Below, one piece after another: positions 34,165-42,379 of a stretch of 64,000 bases of DNA. The DNA is taken from NCBI GenBank assembly GCA_964553045.1, contig CAZKJG010000011.1, positions 35,943 through 99,942 on the forward strand, given 5' to 3'. Below the pieces are notes generated by a model, which ran no database searches, was not told the DNA's origin, and saw only the letters and a list, made by a program, of their open reading frames with translations. Both the position numbers and the translations under genes were made by a program. The stretch comes from JAWLEP01 sp964553045. Lineage in GTDB: Bacteria > Fermentibacterota > Fermentibacteria > Fermentibacterales > JCC-6. Each line of letters starts with the position of its first letter. The first letter of the stretch is position 1.

Positions 34165-34186
34165 GGCACTTGAATGGCACTTGAAT
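34153..34186. repeat. REP-like palindrome with a tandem half-site
   Basis: ATTCAAGTGCC-T-GGCACTTGAAT is a perfect 11-bp inverted repeat (34153-34175). The half-site GGCACTTGAAT is repeated again at 34176-34186. It sits at the 3' ends of two convergent genes, where REP elements are common, and is the likely cause of the assembly break. Confidence 0.75.
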
Positions 34187-34193
34187 GAATTGG

Positions 34194-35444
34194 CTAGGGG
34201 GCGAGGACGGTGATCCTCTCCGTGACGGTGGTGCCCCCGGCCCGGCAGCGCACGAACAGCACTCCGCTGCCGGCGGGCTCCACGGGAAGGTCCAGCAGGT
34301 GCTGGCCCGCGGAGAGGCCTCCGGGCTCGATGCCGCCCATCCTCCGACCCAGGCAGTCGTAGACGGCGATCTCCACCTGCATGGCGGACGGCAGCGTCAG
34401 CCTGACCGCCGGCGCGCCCCGGCAGGGGTTGCCCGCGGCCACCATGGAAAGCGCGTCCTCCACCCGGCCGGATTCGGGCTGCTCTAGGCCCTCCTCGGCC
34501 TGCAGGAATACGCAGACGTAGCCGTCGTAGTCGCTCACCAGCAGGTCCAGAAGGCCGTCGGAGTTCCAGTCGTCGACCCAGAGCCTCGTGCCGGAGGAGA
34601 GTTCTATGTCCGAGCCTGCGGCCTGCAGGTTCTCGCCGGATCCGAACTCGGGTGCGGCGTTGGTGCCGACGTTCTCGTAGTACACGATGTTGGCGCTGTA
34701 GTTGCCGGCAACCACGTCCTTCTTTCCGTCGCCGTTCAGATCGACCACATGCGGGCAGAACCTGTAACCGTAGTCTCCGGAGATGTTCTCGTAGCCGCCG
34801 AAGACCGGGCTGGAGTTGCTGCCCTCGTTGAGGTAGACACGCAGGTTGCTGCCCGAGGGGTAGCTGCCCTGCAGGCCCACCAGCATGTCGCAGAGGCCGT
34901 CCTCGTTCCAGTCCAGCCTCTCGCGGCTTCCGTCGGCGTGAACGTATACGCATACCGGAGCGCTGTTCGACCCTACGTCTATAGTCGAGCCGCCCGCCTC
35001 CAGGTTACCCTCTTCGGTCAGGTCGTTGGCCCCCCCTCCCGTGCGCCGGAAGTAGGTGATGTACCCGTTGCGGTCACCTACGATGATGTCCTCGAGCCCG
35101 TCGTCATTCCAATCCACAGCCTGTGGATTCGTAGCGCCGGTGCATCAACCGGCGGGAAGGGTAATGTCCGTGCCGTCGGCCTGCAGGTAGTCGAAGCCCG
35201 AGAAGGTGGGGGAGTCGTTGCCGTCGTCGTTGGGATAGAAGCGTATCTTTCCACTGGTGAACTGACCCAGAAGGAGGTCCTTGTTGCCGTCGCCGTCCCA
35301 GTCCGTTACGCAGGGCGCCCCGTAGTATCCCACGTCGATCCGGGAGCCACCGGAGTACATCCAGGTATGGCTCTGGAACTGGGGAGCCGCCTGGGCCGCC
35401 GCCGCCAGGGCGAGAGCCACACAGACAGAGATTTTGAGCACCAT
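34194..35444 (-). pseudogene. Secreted FG-GAP/VCBS-repeat protein interrupted by an in-frame TGA
   Basis: Two open frames (35145-35444, and 34194-35117 from a GTG) are in the same reading frame, separated only by one TGA at 35147-35145. The joined product has a signal peptide (SVCVALALAAAAQA), five FG-GAP-like repeats marked by DWDGDGNKDLLLG, DWNDDGLEDIIVG, DWNEDGLCDMLVG, DLNGDGKKDVVAG and DWNSDGLLDLLVS, and a C-terminal sorting-like domain (GNPCRGAPAVRLTLP... VYDCLGRRMGG...). AAAGGGG precedes the ATG at 35444. The TGA falls between repeats one and two. It is a nonsense mutation, a base error near the scaffold gap, or, less likely, a selenocysteine codon: a 9-bp hairpin (35111-35129) lies 15 bases 3' of it. 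Confidence 0.7.
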
Positions 35445-35484
35445 GTTACCCCTTTCATTGTGATTTCATACCCTGCTGGTGGAC

Positions 35485-35512
35485 AATACAGGCTGTGAAC
35501 TCCGGCGGTCAA
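35485..35512 (-). promoter_or_regulatory. Promoter of the FG-GAP gene, overlapping a divergent -10 box
   Basis: Minus strand: TTGACC, 16 bases, TGTATT. On the plus strand a TATATT (35516-35521) 24 bases before the DUF362 start may be the -10 box of the divergent operon, though its -35 region (CTGTGA) is weak. Confidence 0.45.
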
Positions 35513-35544
35513 TGCTATATTACCCGGTTGAAGGAGGGGGAGGC

Positions 35545-36573
35545 GTGAACAGCAACGTCTACTACGCATCGACCAGGGCCGGCGTCAGATCCGCGGTGCA
35601 CCGGGTGCTGGACGCCATCGAGGCCAGGAGCCTGCTCCCCGCCGGCATGGACGTCCTGTTCAAGGTGAACCTCACCTGGGACTTCGTTCGGCCCGGCGTG
35701 GTCACTTCCCCATGGGTGGTCGAGGCGGCGGCGTCCTACCTGCAGGATCATGTCGGGCGGATCTGGCTGGGGGAGTCGAGCCGGGTCCTGGTGAACGCCA
35801 CGCGGGCGTTCGAGGTGACCGGCATGCGGGAGGCGGCGCAGAGAAGGGGCCTCAGATGGCACAACTTCTCCGAGCACGAGTGGGTGCCGGTGCGACGGGG
35901 CGGACTGGAGTTCTCGATACCCGAGATCTGCACCAGAATGCCCGTGGTGTCCATTCCCGTGGTGAAGACCCACTACCGCACCACCATCTCCGCGGCCCTG
36001 AAGAACCTCTACGGGTGCCTCGATGACAACCGGCACAACTGCCAGCGCCGCCTTGCCGACTACCTCACGGCCGTCAACGAGGCGATTCCGGTCGTTCTCA
36101 CACTGGCCGACGGGACCGTATCCCTGGAGGGAAACGGACCCAAGCCCGGCATTCCGAAGCAGACCGATTTCGTGGCCGCCTGCACCGACCGCGTGGCGAT
36201 GGATGAATCGCTGGCCCTCCTGATGGGCTTCGATCCCGACCGGATCGAGACCGTGGTGAAGGCGCGCCGCAGAGTGGACGGACACGAGCCGTGGAAGGAA
36301 ACCCCCCTGCCCCCCCTCTCCCGGGTTCCCCGTTTCGACTTCGTTCCGCCGATGCCCAACTTCCTCGCCAGTGTGGAGAGCAGGCTTCGCGGCAGTCGGC
36401 ATTGCCCCGGCACCTACGGCGCGCACCCCGGGCCGCTGAAGAAAGGTGCGCAGCTCTGGTTCCGGCTTGCATACCGCCTTACCGGACAGAACCGAGAGGC
36501 TGGCCGCTGGATCGAAACCTGTCCCTACGGGCCTCAGTGGGCGGGCAGACCCGAGGAGGGCGAAGGATCTTGA
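35545..36573 (+). CDS. DUF362 domain protein
   Basis: 342 residues, first gene of a five-gene operon. The GTG at 35545 follows GGAGGGGGAGG; the earlier in-frame ATGs are less well placed. DUF362 marks: DVLFKVNLTWDFVRPGVVTSPWVVEAAASYLQD, GESSRVLVNATRAFEVTGM, and the central VVSIPVVKTHYRTTISAALKNLYGCLDD, which matches the P-x-x-K-T-H...LKN-x-x-G core. LTLADGTVSLEGNGPKPG and the PWKETP region follow. No ferredoxin-type Cys set is visible; isolated Cys occur in NLYGCLDD, FVAACTD and ETCPYG. The family is associated with Fe-S and metabolic gene sets but has no settled activity. Its stop overlaps the TTG start of the radical SAM gene. Confidence 0.85.
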   Translation: MNSNVYYASTRAGVRSAVHRVLDAIEARSLLPAGMDVLFKVNLTWDFVRPGVVTSPWVVEAAASYLQDHVGRIWLGESSRVLVNATRAFEVTGMREAAQRRGLRWHNFSEHEWVPVRRGGLEFSIPEICTRMPVVSIPVVKTHYRTTISAALKNLYGCLDDNRHNCQRRLADYLTAVNEAIPVVLTLADGTVSLEGNGPKPGIPKQTDFVAACTDRVAMDESLALLMGFDPDRIETVVKARRRVDGHEPWKETPLPPLSRVPRFDFVPPMPNFLASVESRLRGSRHCPGTYGAHPGPLKKGAQLWFRLAYRLTGQNREAGRWIETCPYGPQWAGRPEEGEGS

Positions 36574-37661
36574 GGTTTCCGGGACAGATGCGAATGGGAA
36601 TGTCCGCGCTGCTGGGGCTGCTCGGACGCCGGCGGCCGGTGAACGTCATGGCGAGCGTGACCGACCATTGCCCCAGCCGCTGCACCTACTGCCAGATTCC
36701 CGAGCAGAACAGGCCCGACCTTACCACCGGGCAGTGGAAGGACCTGCTCTCGCAGATGCGGAATGCCGGAACGCAGCGGATAGGAGTGTGGGGCGGCGAG
36801 CCGCTGATGCGTCGCGACATCGTGGAGCTGTGCGCGTATGCCCGGTCGCTGGGCATCTACGTGAGCGTGGACAGCAACGGATACCTCCTCCCCGCCCGCA
36901 GGGAGATACTGGATCACATTGACCACCTCGTGCTGGCCTTTGACGGCCCCCGCGAGGCCCACGACGCTAACCGCGAGGCCGGCAGCTTCGACAAGGTTAC
37001 CGCCGCCATGGAGGTGGCTTCCGGCAGGGTGCGCATGTGGACAATCACCGTTCTCACCCGCAACAACATCCACCATCTCGACTACATCATGGAGACGGCG
37101 GGGCGCTACGGTTTCCTCACCACCTTCCAGACGCTTCACCACAACGAGAAGCTGGGGGGCGACACCTCCGGACTCATGCCCGGCCGGGAGGAGTACAACG
37201 AGGCTCTGGGCAGGCTGCTCGAGATGAAGGGGGCCGGAGCCCCCATCGCGAACTCGACCCACTACCTGAGGAGCCTGACCGAATGGCCCGATTTCTCAAA
37301 GACCAAGCTGAAAGGCCGCTTCCACGGGGTCTCCTGCCGGGCCGGCCGCATGTACTGCAACATCGACGTCGACGGCCGCGTTTACCCCTGCTCGCTGCTG
37401 ATCGGGCTCTATCCCCAGGCCGAGAACGCTCTCGAGGTGGGATTCGAGAAGGCCTTCAGGGCCGCTTCCGGGCTTCCATGCCAGGCCTGTACCGCCTCCT
37501 GTTACACGGAATACAACTTCCTTTACAGCTTGAAGATACCCGTGGCCCTGCAGTGGAGTCGGGCCGTGGCCAGAACAGATCGTGAGATGCGAAGGAAGGC
37601 CGCCGAGCGCGGATTGGAAACGCGCCGAGGGCCAGAAAAGATACATTCTCAGAAGGGATGA
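36570..37661 (+). CDS. Radical SAM protein with SPASM-like C-terminal cysteines
   Basis: 363 residues. The radical SAM cluster motif CPSRCTYC (C34, C38, C41) binds the AdoMet-reducing [4Fe-4S] cluster; IGVWGGEPLMRRDIVELCAYA is the GGE motif of AdoMet binding, and SVDSNGYLL and LAFDGPREAHDANREAGSFDKV follow the usual barrel order. C-terminal cysteines (SCRAGRMYCNIDVDGRVYPC and PCQACTASC) form a SPASM/twitch-type auxiliary cluster site. The start is a TTG at 36570 overlapping the DUF362 stop; an ATG at 36588 is an alternative. It is the second gene of the DUF362/ligase operon. The substrate is unknown; peptide or cofactor modification is typical for SPASM proteins. Confidence 0.9.
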   Translation: MRFPGQMRMGMSALLGLLGRRRPVNVMASVTDHCPSRCTYCQIPEQNRPDLTTGQWKDLLSQMRNAGTQRIGVWGGEPLMRRDIVELCAYARSLGIYVSVDSNGYLLPARREILDHIDHLVLAFDGPREAHDANREAGSFDKVTAAMEVASGRVRMWTITVLTRNNIHHLDYIMETAGRYGFLTTFQTLHHNEKLGGDTSGLMPGREEYNEALGRLLEMKGAGAPIANSTHYLRSLTEWPDFSKTKLKGRFHGVSCRAGRMYCNIDVDGRVYPCSLLIGLYPQAENALEVGFEKAFRAASGLPCQACTASCYTEYNFLYSLKIPVALQWSRAVARTDREMRRKAAERGLETRRGPEKIHSQKG

Positions 37662-37666
37662 GCGCT

Positions 37667-39154
37667 ATGCCAGCCTTGCCAGAGTACAGAACCAGAAGGC
37701 TGCTGGCCGGCGAGGGGGTGCCGCTGGTGGAGGCAAGCTTCTACCCCGCCGGTTCGGGCGTTCCGGAGCCGCCTCCAGCCCCCCCGGCCTATGTGAAGGC
37801 CCAGATACCCGGGGCCACCAGCAGGGCCAGCCGCGGCCTTGTCAGGCACATAACCGACTCGGAGGCCATGAGCCGTGCCCTGCGGGAGCTCCTCGCGCCC
37901 GGCGCATGGGGACAGGCGGAGGGTGTGCTGCTCACCAGGCCCGCCGAGCTCTACGGCGAGTACTACGCCGCCTGCACTCTGGACCTGGGAGGCGAGGGAA
38001 GGCTCCCCTCCGGCGTTCTCCTCTTCAGCCCGGAGGGCGGGTCCGGAGTCGAGGAGCGGGCCGAGACGCTCGTGCGCATGACCTTCTCCCTCACCTCGCC
38101 GCCCTCCGCAAAAGCGATCAGGGAGCGGCTGCCCGACCTTGTCGCTGCGGACAAGGTGTCCTCGCTTCTGAGTGGAATGGTGAACGCCTTCGTCCGTTAC
38201 CGTCTTCTCGTGCTGGAGGCCAATCCGGTGGGCGTTCTGCAGGACGGAACTCCGCTGGTCATCGACTGCCGGGCGGAGTACGAGACCCGTGCCGTCCGAA
38301 AGGACGATCGGGATCTGTTCAAGCCCTCCTCCGGCCGGGATCGGGATCTGCTTCCGCTGGAGCGCGCCGTCGACAGCATCAACCGGGCCGACCCCTCGGG
38401 TACCGGTTTTTTCCGCCAGAACCGCGCCGCCCCCCCCGAAGGCGCATGGCGGGTGGCCACGAACCTCTGCGGCGGGGGAGGCAAGATGCTCTGGGAGATG
38501 ACAACCGGCGGACGCGATGACATCCACTCGATGAACGAGTCCGATACGTCCGGCGGTCTCTCGGCCTTCAAGAGCTACCGCATACTGAGGGCCATACTGG
38601 CCCAGAAAGCGGCCCACGTACTGCTCCTCACCGGGTCCGGCATGGCCTTCCAGAATCAGCACCATCTGGCGGCGGCGGTCTGGAAGGCGCTTCGTGAGTC
38701 ACCGACGCCGCTTCCCGCCCTGCTGCGCTTCGGGGGCACCGACGAGGAGAGTGCGCATGCCCTTTTCGACAGGGTTGCCGAGGACCTTCCCGTGGAGGTC
38801 CGGCACTACTCCGCGGAGATATTCCCCAACGCCATGGTGGAGGACATTCCGAAGATCGCCACCGAGGAGGAGATACGGGTGGAGCCCCCGTCGCCCCCCT
38901 CCGGCCCTCCCTCCTTCGAGAACGAGGTTCCTCCAGGCAGGTTCTACTTCTTCCCCGACCTCTGCGACGGCGAACCGGAGCACCTTCTGGAGGCCTGTCC
39001 CACCGGATACCTGGACTGGGACCCAGATTCGGGGCAACTGGTGACGAACCCCGAGGCGAAGTGCACAGGCTGTCTGATGTGCGAGACGGCCTCGCTTCTG
39101 GAGGGCAACGGCGAGCTGAGAATAGTCCTGGACCTTCCCGAGGAGGTAGAGTAA
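37667..39154 (+). CDS. Succinyl-CoA-synthetase beta-like subunit fused to a FixX-like ferredoxin domain
   Basis: 495 residues. Residues 1-240 follow the SucC ATP-grasp half (LPEYRTRRLLAGEGVPLVEASF, AYVKAQIPGATSRASRGLVR, VLEANPVGVLQDGTPLVIDCRAEYETRAV). Residues about 260-410 follow its CoA-ligase half (ESDTSGGLSAFKSYRILRAIL, HVLLLTGSGMAFQNQ, PALLRFGGTDEESA). A C-terminal extension absent from SucC carries C444-P-T-G, then C466-x2-C469-x2-C472, the cysteine order of FixX-type single-[4Fe-4S] ferredoxins. The ATG at 37667 gives the family-like N-terminus and proper spacing from AAGGG; an ATG nine bases earlier overlaps the previous stop. The fusion suggests an NDP-forming acyl-CoA ligase linked to electron transfer; the acyl group is unknown. 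Confidence 0.85.
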   Translation: MPALPEYRTRRLLAGEGVPLVEASFYPAGSGVPEPPPAPPAYVKAQIPGATSRASRGLVRHITDSEAMSRALRELLAPGAWGQAEGVLLTRPAELYGEYYAACTLDLGGEGRLPSGVLLFSPEGGSGVEERAETLVRMTFSLTSPPSAKAIRERLPDLVAADKVSSLLSGMVNAFVRYRLLVLEANPVGVLQDGTPLVIDCRAEYETRAVRKDDRDLFKPSSGRDRDLLPLERAVDSINRADPSGTGFFRQNRAAPPEGAWRVATNLCGGGGKMLWEMTTGGRDDIHSMNESDTSGGLSAFKSYRILRAILAQKAAHVLLLTGSGMAFQNQHHLAAAVWKALRESPTPLPALLRFGGTDEESAHALFDRVAEDLPVEVRHYSAEIFPNAMVEDIPKIATEEEIRVEPPSPPSGPPSFENEVPPGRFYFFPDLCDGEPEHLLEACPTGYLDWDPDSGQLVTNPEAKCTGCLMCETASLLEGNGELRIVLDLPEEVE

Positions 39155-40125
39155 TGGGCGGCATACTGGAGCATCTGGCGGACGTCGACCAGCCCAGGGT
39201 TCTGGTCTTCGGCATCACCGGCCGCCAGGGCAGGAGCAGGACAAGGCTGATGGGGAAGTTCGGCACCTGCATCGTCGCGGGCTGCACGCCGGGCAAGGGC
39301 GGACAGGAGGTTGACGGAACACCGGTCTACGACTCCGCTGAGGAGGCCGTGAGTGCCCATCCGGAGCTCAATACGGGCGTCTTCTACGTTCCCGCCGGGG
39401 CGGTGCGCCCGGCTGCGTCCGACGCCATGAACGCCGGCCTGCGGTTCCTGGTTCTCACGGCCGACGGCGTTGCCACCCATGACGCCGCCATACTGAAGGA
39501 GCTGGCCTCCAGGAAGGGCTGTACCTTCCTGGGTCCCAACACGGTAGGCCTGCTGGATACCGGCGGCTATCTCTTCGGGCTGATAGGGGGCAGGGCAAGC
39601 TGGGCGAGGAGGAACTACCTTCCCGGTTCTGTGGGCGTGATATCCCGCTCCGGCGGGCTCTCCCAGCTTCTGGGAGCCTTCCACTGCCGCCCCAACCTTC
39701 CCGGACCCCGGGAGGACGGAAGCTTCGGTCCGCTGTGGGGCGATGAGTACCCGGGCCTCTCCGCCGTCGTCTGCGTGGGAGGGGATCCGATTCCGGGGGT
39801 CAGCATGCTTGATGCGGCAAGGGCCTTCGAGGCCGACCCCCGCACCGGGGTGATGGCGGTCTACGGGGAGACCGGCACCAGCCAGGAGAACGACCTGGCC
39901 AGGGCCATGGAGTCCGGCGAGATAGGGAAGCCGATGGTGGTCTTCCTGGGCGGCAAGTACACGGAGGCCGGAGTGGCGCAGAGCCATGCCGGGGCCATGA
40001 TACGCAATCCCGAAGAGAGCTACGGGGCCAAGCGCCGGGCCCTGGAGCAGGCCGGAGCCATCGTGGTGGAGCGGCCGGATGCCGTCTTCTCCAGCACGGC
40101 CTCCATACTGGGGCTGCGGGCCTGA
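39154..40125 (+). CDS. Succinyl-CoA-synthetase alpha-like subunit
   Basis: 323 residues. N-terminal Rossmann CoA-binding domain: VLVFGITGRQGRSRTRLMGKFGTCIVAGCTPGKGGQEVDGTPVYDSAEEA, as in SucD. Then FYVPAGAVRPAASDAMNAGLRFLVLTADGV and CTFLGPNTVGLLD, and the phosphorylation motif QSHAGAM with His278, the residue phosphorylated in the SucCD cycle. The ATG overlaps the stop of the beta-like gene (TAATG) after GAGGAGG, so the two subunits are made together. Compared with SucD it has an insert before the phospho-His domain (LLGAFHCRPNLPGPREDGSFGPLWGDEYPG). It is clearly a paralogue rather than the citric-acid-cycle enzyme. Confidence 0.9.
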   Translation: MGGILEHLADVDQPRVLVFGITGRQGRSRTRLMGKFGTCIVAGCTPGKGGQEVDGTPVYDSAEEAVSAHPELNTGVFYVPAGAVRPAASDAMNAGLRFLVLTADGVATHDAAILKELASRKGCTFLGPNTVGLLDTGGYLFGLIGGRASWARRNYLPGSVGVISRSGGLSQLLGAFHCRPNLPGPREDGSFGPLWGDEYPGLSAVVCVGGDPIPGVSMLDAARAFEADPRTGVMAVYGETGTSQENDLARAMESGEIGKPMVVFLGGKYTEAGVAQSHAGAMIRNPEESYGAKRRALEQAGAIVVERPDAVFSSTASILGLRA

Positions 40126-40126
40126 G

Positions 40127-40444
40127 ATGGGAACGCTGCTGGTCAACGCCGTCCTTCACGTGGACCGCTCGGGCCGCCAGTGCGCCCGTCTGGCCCTCTC
40201 CGAGAGCGAGATTCTCAACGCCGTAGACTCGCTTCAGCGCCACCTCTCCCCCATGGGCATACGCGTGAACCTGACCACCAGGAGAGTGGCGCTGGAGGAA
40301 TCCGACAAAGAGCCGGCCCGGGACCTTGTGCACATCAACGGCACGGAGATTGCCGAGCTTCTCAGCGAGGACGAGTTGAGCAACGGCATGGACGCCCGAC
40401 TGCTCCTGCACGCCGGGCTGGCGGCCGCCTCCGATCTGGTCTGA
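40127..40444 (+). CDS. Small thioredoxin-like (DUF2703-like) protein
   Basis: 105 residues, last gene of the DUF362/ligase operon, one base after the preceding stop. The pattern MGTLLVNAVLHVDRSGRQC, LNAVDSLQRHLSPMGIRVNLTTRRV and DLVHINGTEIAELL resembles DUF2703 (a thioredoxin-like family: strand, Cys, helix, strand, then the INGxxx-E-x-L edge). The CxxC of that family is absent; only one Cys (residue 19) is present. So it is unlikely to be a disulfide reductase and may act as a binding subunit. The family resemblance is from memory of the pattern and is tentative. Confidence 0.65.
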   Translation: MGTLLVNAVLHVDRSGRQCARLALSESEILNAVDSLQRHLSPMGIRVNLTTRRVALEESDKEPARDLVHINGTEIAELLSEDELSNGMDARLLLHAGLAAASDLV

Positions 40445-40447
40445 GGC

Positions 40448-40463
40448 GGCCGCCGCTGCGGCC
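40448..40463. terminator. GC hairpin between convergent genes
   Basis: GGCCGC-CGCT-GCGGCC, a perfect 6-bp stem in the 18-base space between the stop codons of the DUF2703-like gene and the M1 peptidase gene. No U-tract; it may still limit read-through in both directions. Confidence 0.35.
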
Positions 40464-42376
40464 TAGTCGATCACCACCAGCCGGCACACCTGCCTGAGGC
40501 CGCCCTCCGCGGAAGCCTCCACGAAATAGGTGCCGGAGGGAAGCCCGATCAGGTTCAGCGTAGCGACGCCCGACTCCATGGGAGCCTGCAGGACCGACCT
40601 TCCGGCCAGGTCGTAGAGCCTGACCTCTCCGGCCCTGCCTTCCAACCCACTCCAGATGACCCGCGCAGAGAGCGCCGCGGGGTTGGGAACGGCCATCATC
40701 GTGCCGGCCCCTCCCGGCGGGGGCACCGGGTCGTCCTCAACACCGGTGAGGTGGGTTGAGAGTATGTGGTGGTAGGGATCGAAGGTCACGGACTGCGGTT
40801 CGAAGGGGACCACGAAGGTCTCACTGTCGTACTGCTGGTCGTTCCACATGACCACGAGCGTATCCTCGGAGGAACCTTCCACCAGGAACTCCAGCGGCAT
40901 GGTGAAGATGGTGGGCGTGGTCTGCACCTGGTCGACGCCGACGGTCAGCTCCCAGTCGGAGCCGGTCTGAGACCAGTCGTACTGGATCTCGTAGACCGGA
41001 TAGCCCTCGCCCCAGACCCAGGTGTCGAAGAACCAGTCGATGTCCTCTCCGGTGATGTTCTCGAAGTGGTCCCGTAGGTCCCAGGTGGTGGCCAGAACGT
41101 AGGCGTGATGGTCGTAGTAGTCGGCCAGAGAGGCGAAGAAGTCCTCCTCTCCCACCACGTACCTGAGCATGTGCAGTACGCTGGCGCCCTTCTCGTAGGT
41201 GGTGTAGCTCCAATACTCCGAAGGGTTCGACGGCTCCGCCAGCGGGAAGGTCTCTCCGCTCTGCAGGTAGGGTATCATGATCTGGTTGACCATGTAGTCG
41301 TCGTACTCCTCCTGGCCGTAGTACTCCTGCCAGATGGCCTCGGTGTAGGTGGCGAACCCCTCCGAGAGCCATACGTCGGACCACTCGCTCTCGGTGACGC
41401 AGTCGCCCCACCACTGGTGTCCCATCTCGTGCGCCAGCAGCCAGTCGTACGTGGTGCTGCCGTTGATGAGCATGGCCAGATGGTAGACCTGGCTGAGGTG
41501 CTCCATGTCGCCCTTGGGTGTCTGGACGAAGGAGAACTTGCAGTTCCAGGGATAGGGTCCGTAGCGGCTCTGAAGCTGGTCCATCATCAGGTCCACGTTG
41601 ACGAAGGTGCCCAGGGCGTCCTCCACGTCCCACTCGTACACGTAGTACTTGATCCAGTCGTAGGTTGAGTCGGTCAGGACCGTGTAGTCGCCCACTGAAA
41701 CCGCCGCCAGATAGGTGCTCATCGGCTGGTCGAGGACCCACTCGTAGACGGATCGGTCCCCTTCGCTGTCGATTCCGGCCAGGTCGCCGTTGGCGACCGC
41801 GTAGAGCGTGTCGGGACAGGTCACGTGGAAGTCGAAGGTGGCCTTGTCAGAGGGATGGTCCCAGCAGGGGAACATGGCCCGGCCCACCGAAGGCGGGTCC
41901 GTGTAGACCCCCACTCCCATCTGGAAGGCCACCGGGATGTTCGGCCTGAACCAGAAGCCGCCGAAGCCCCCCGCGCCCTCGTTCCAGGGCTCGCCGCCGT
42001 AGGAGATGGATATGTCCAGCGTGTCACCCGTTCCGGCGGGTCCGGAGAGCACTACGATCAGCGAGTCGCCCGGCTGGTTGTAGGATAGCGGCCCCGAGCC
42101 GTCCCAGACCGAGTCGACGGTCATGGAGTTCAGGTTGAGGCCGATCTCCTCCACGTTCTCCTCGGTGGGCGTCAGGGTGAGGACGGCCGTGCCGGTCAGC
42201 TGCGAGGCGTCCGGGTAAACGTCGAGCCACAGGTCGTAGTGCAGGACGTCAAAGGGGTGTTGCGGAGGCTCCAGGGTAAAGACCCCGGGCGGATTCAGAG
42301 GACGTGTCCATGCGATGTTGGACTGCTCGGGCCTGGGAGCCATGGAAACGGCCAGGAAAAGCACCAGAAAATGCAT
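40463..42376 (-). CDS. Secreted M1-family metallopeptidase with type IX-like sorting tail
   Basis: 637 residues. A short signal peptide (HFLVLFLAVSMA) precedes an M1 N-terminal beta domain (YDLWLDVYPDASQLTGTAVLTLTP). The catalytic site follows with HEMGHQWWGD (zinc His pair and Glu, near residues 316-320) and LSEGFATYTE (third zinc ligand). The exopeptidase GAMEN motif reads GDMEHLSQ here, a known kind of bacterial variant. The last 75 residues (VPNPAALSARVIW... YDLAGRSVL... LPSGTYFVEAS... VCRLVVID) are a T9SS-like sorting domain. It starts three bases after the stop of the nucleoside kinase gene and is probably co-transcribed. Confidence 0.92.
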   Translation of the reverse strand: MHFLVLFLAVSMAPRPEQSNIAWTRPLNPPGVFTLEPPQHPFDVLHYDLWLDVYPDASQLTGTAVLTLTPTEENVEEIGLNLNSMTVDSVWDGSGPLSYNQPGDSLIVVLSGPAGTGDTLDISISYGGEPWNEGAGGFGGFWFRPNIPVAFQMGVGVYTDPPSVGRAMFPCWDHPSDKATFDFHVTCPDTLYAVANGDLAGIDSEGDRSVYEWVLDQPMSTYLAAVSVGDYTVLTDSTYDWIKYYVYEWDVEDALGTFVNVDLMMDQLQSRYGPYPWNCKFSFVQTPKGDMEHLSQVYHLAMLINGSTTYDWLLAHEMGHQWWGDCVTESEWSDVWLSEGFATYTEAIWQEYYGQEEYDDYMVNQIMIPYLQSGETFPLAEPSNPSEYWSYTTYEKGASVLHMLRYVVGEEDFFASLADYYDHHAYVLATTWDLRDHFENITGEDIDWFFDTWVWGEGYPVYEIQYDWSQTGSDWELTVGVDQVQTTPTIFTMPLEFLVEGSSEDTLVVMWNDQQYDSETFVVPFEPQSVTFDPYHHILSTHLTGVEDDPVPPPGGAGTMMAVPNPAALSARVIWSGLEGRAGEVRLYDLAGRSVLQAPMESGVATLNLIGLPSGTYFVEASAEGGLRQVCRLVVID

Positions 42377-42379
42377 CTT

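Noticed and set aside
35145..35147. Genome-wide reassignment of TGA as a sense codon
   Set aside because: Many genes here end in TGA, often as ATGA overlaps with the next start, so TGA is a normal stop.
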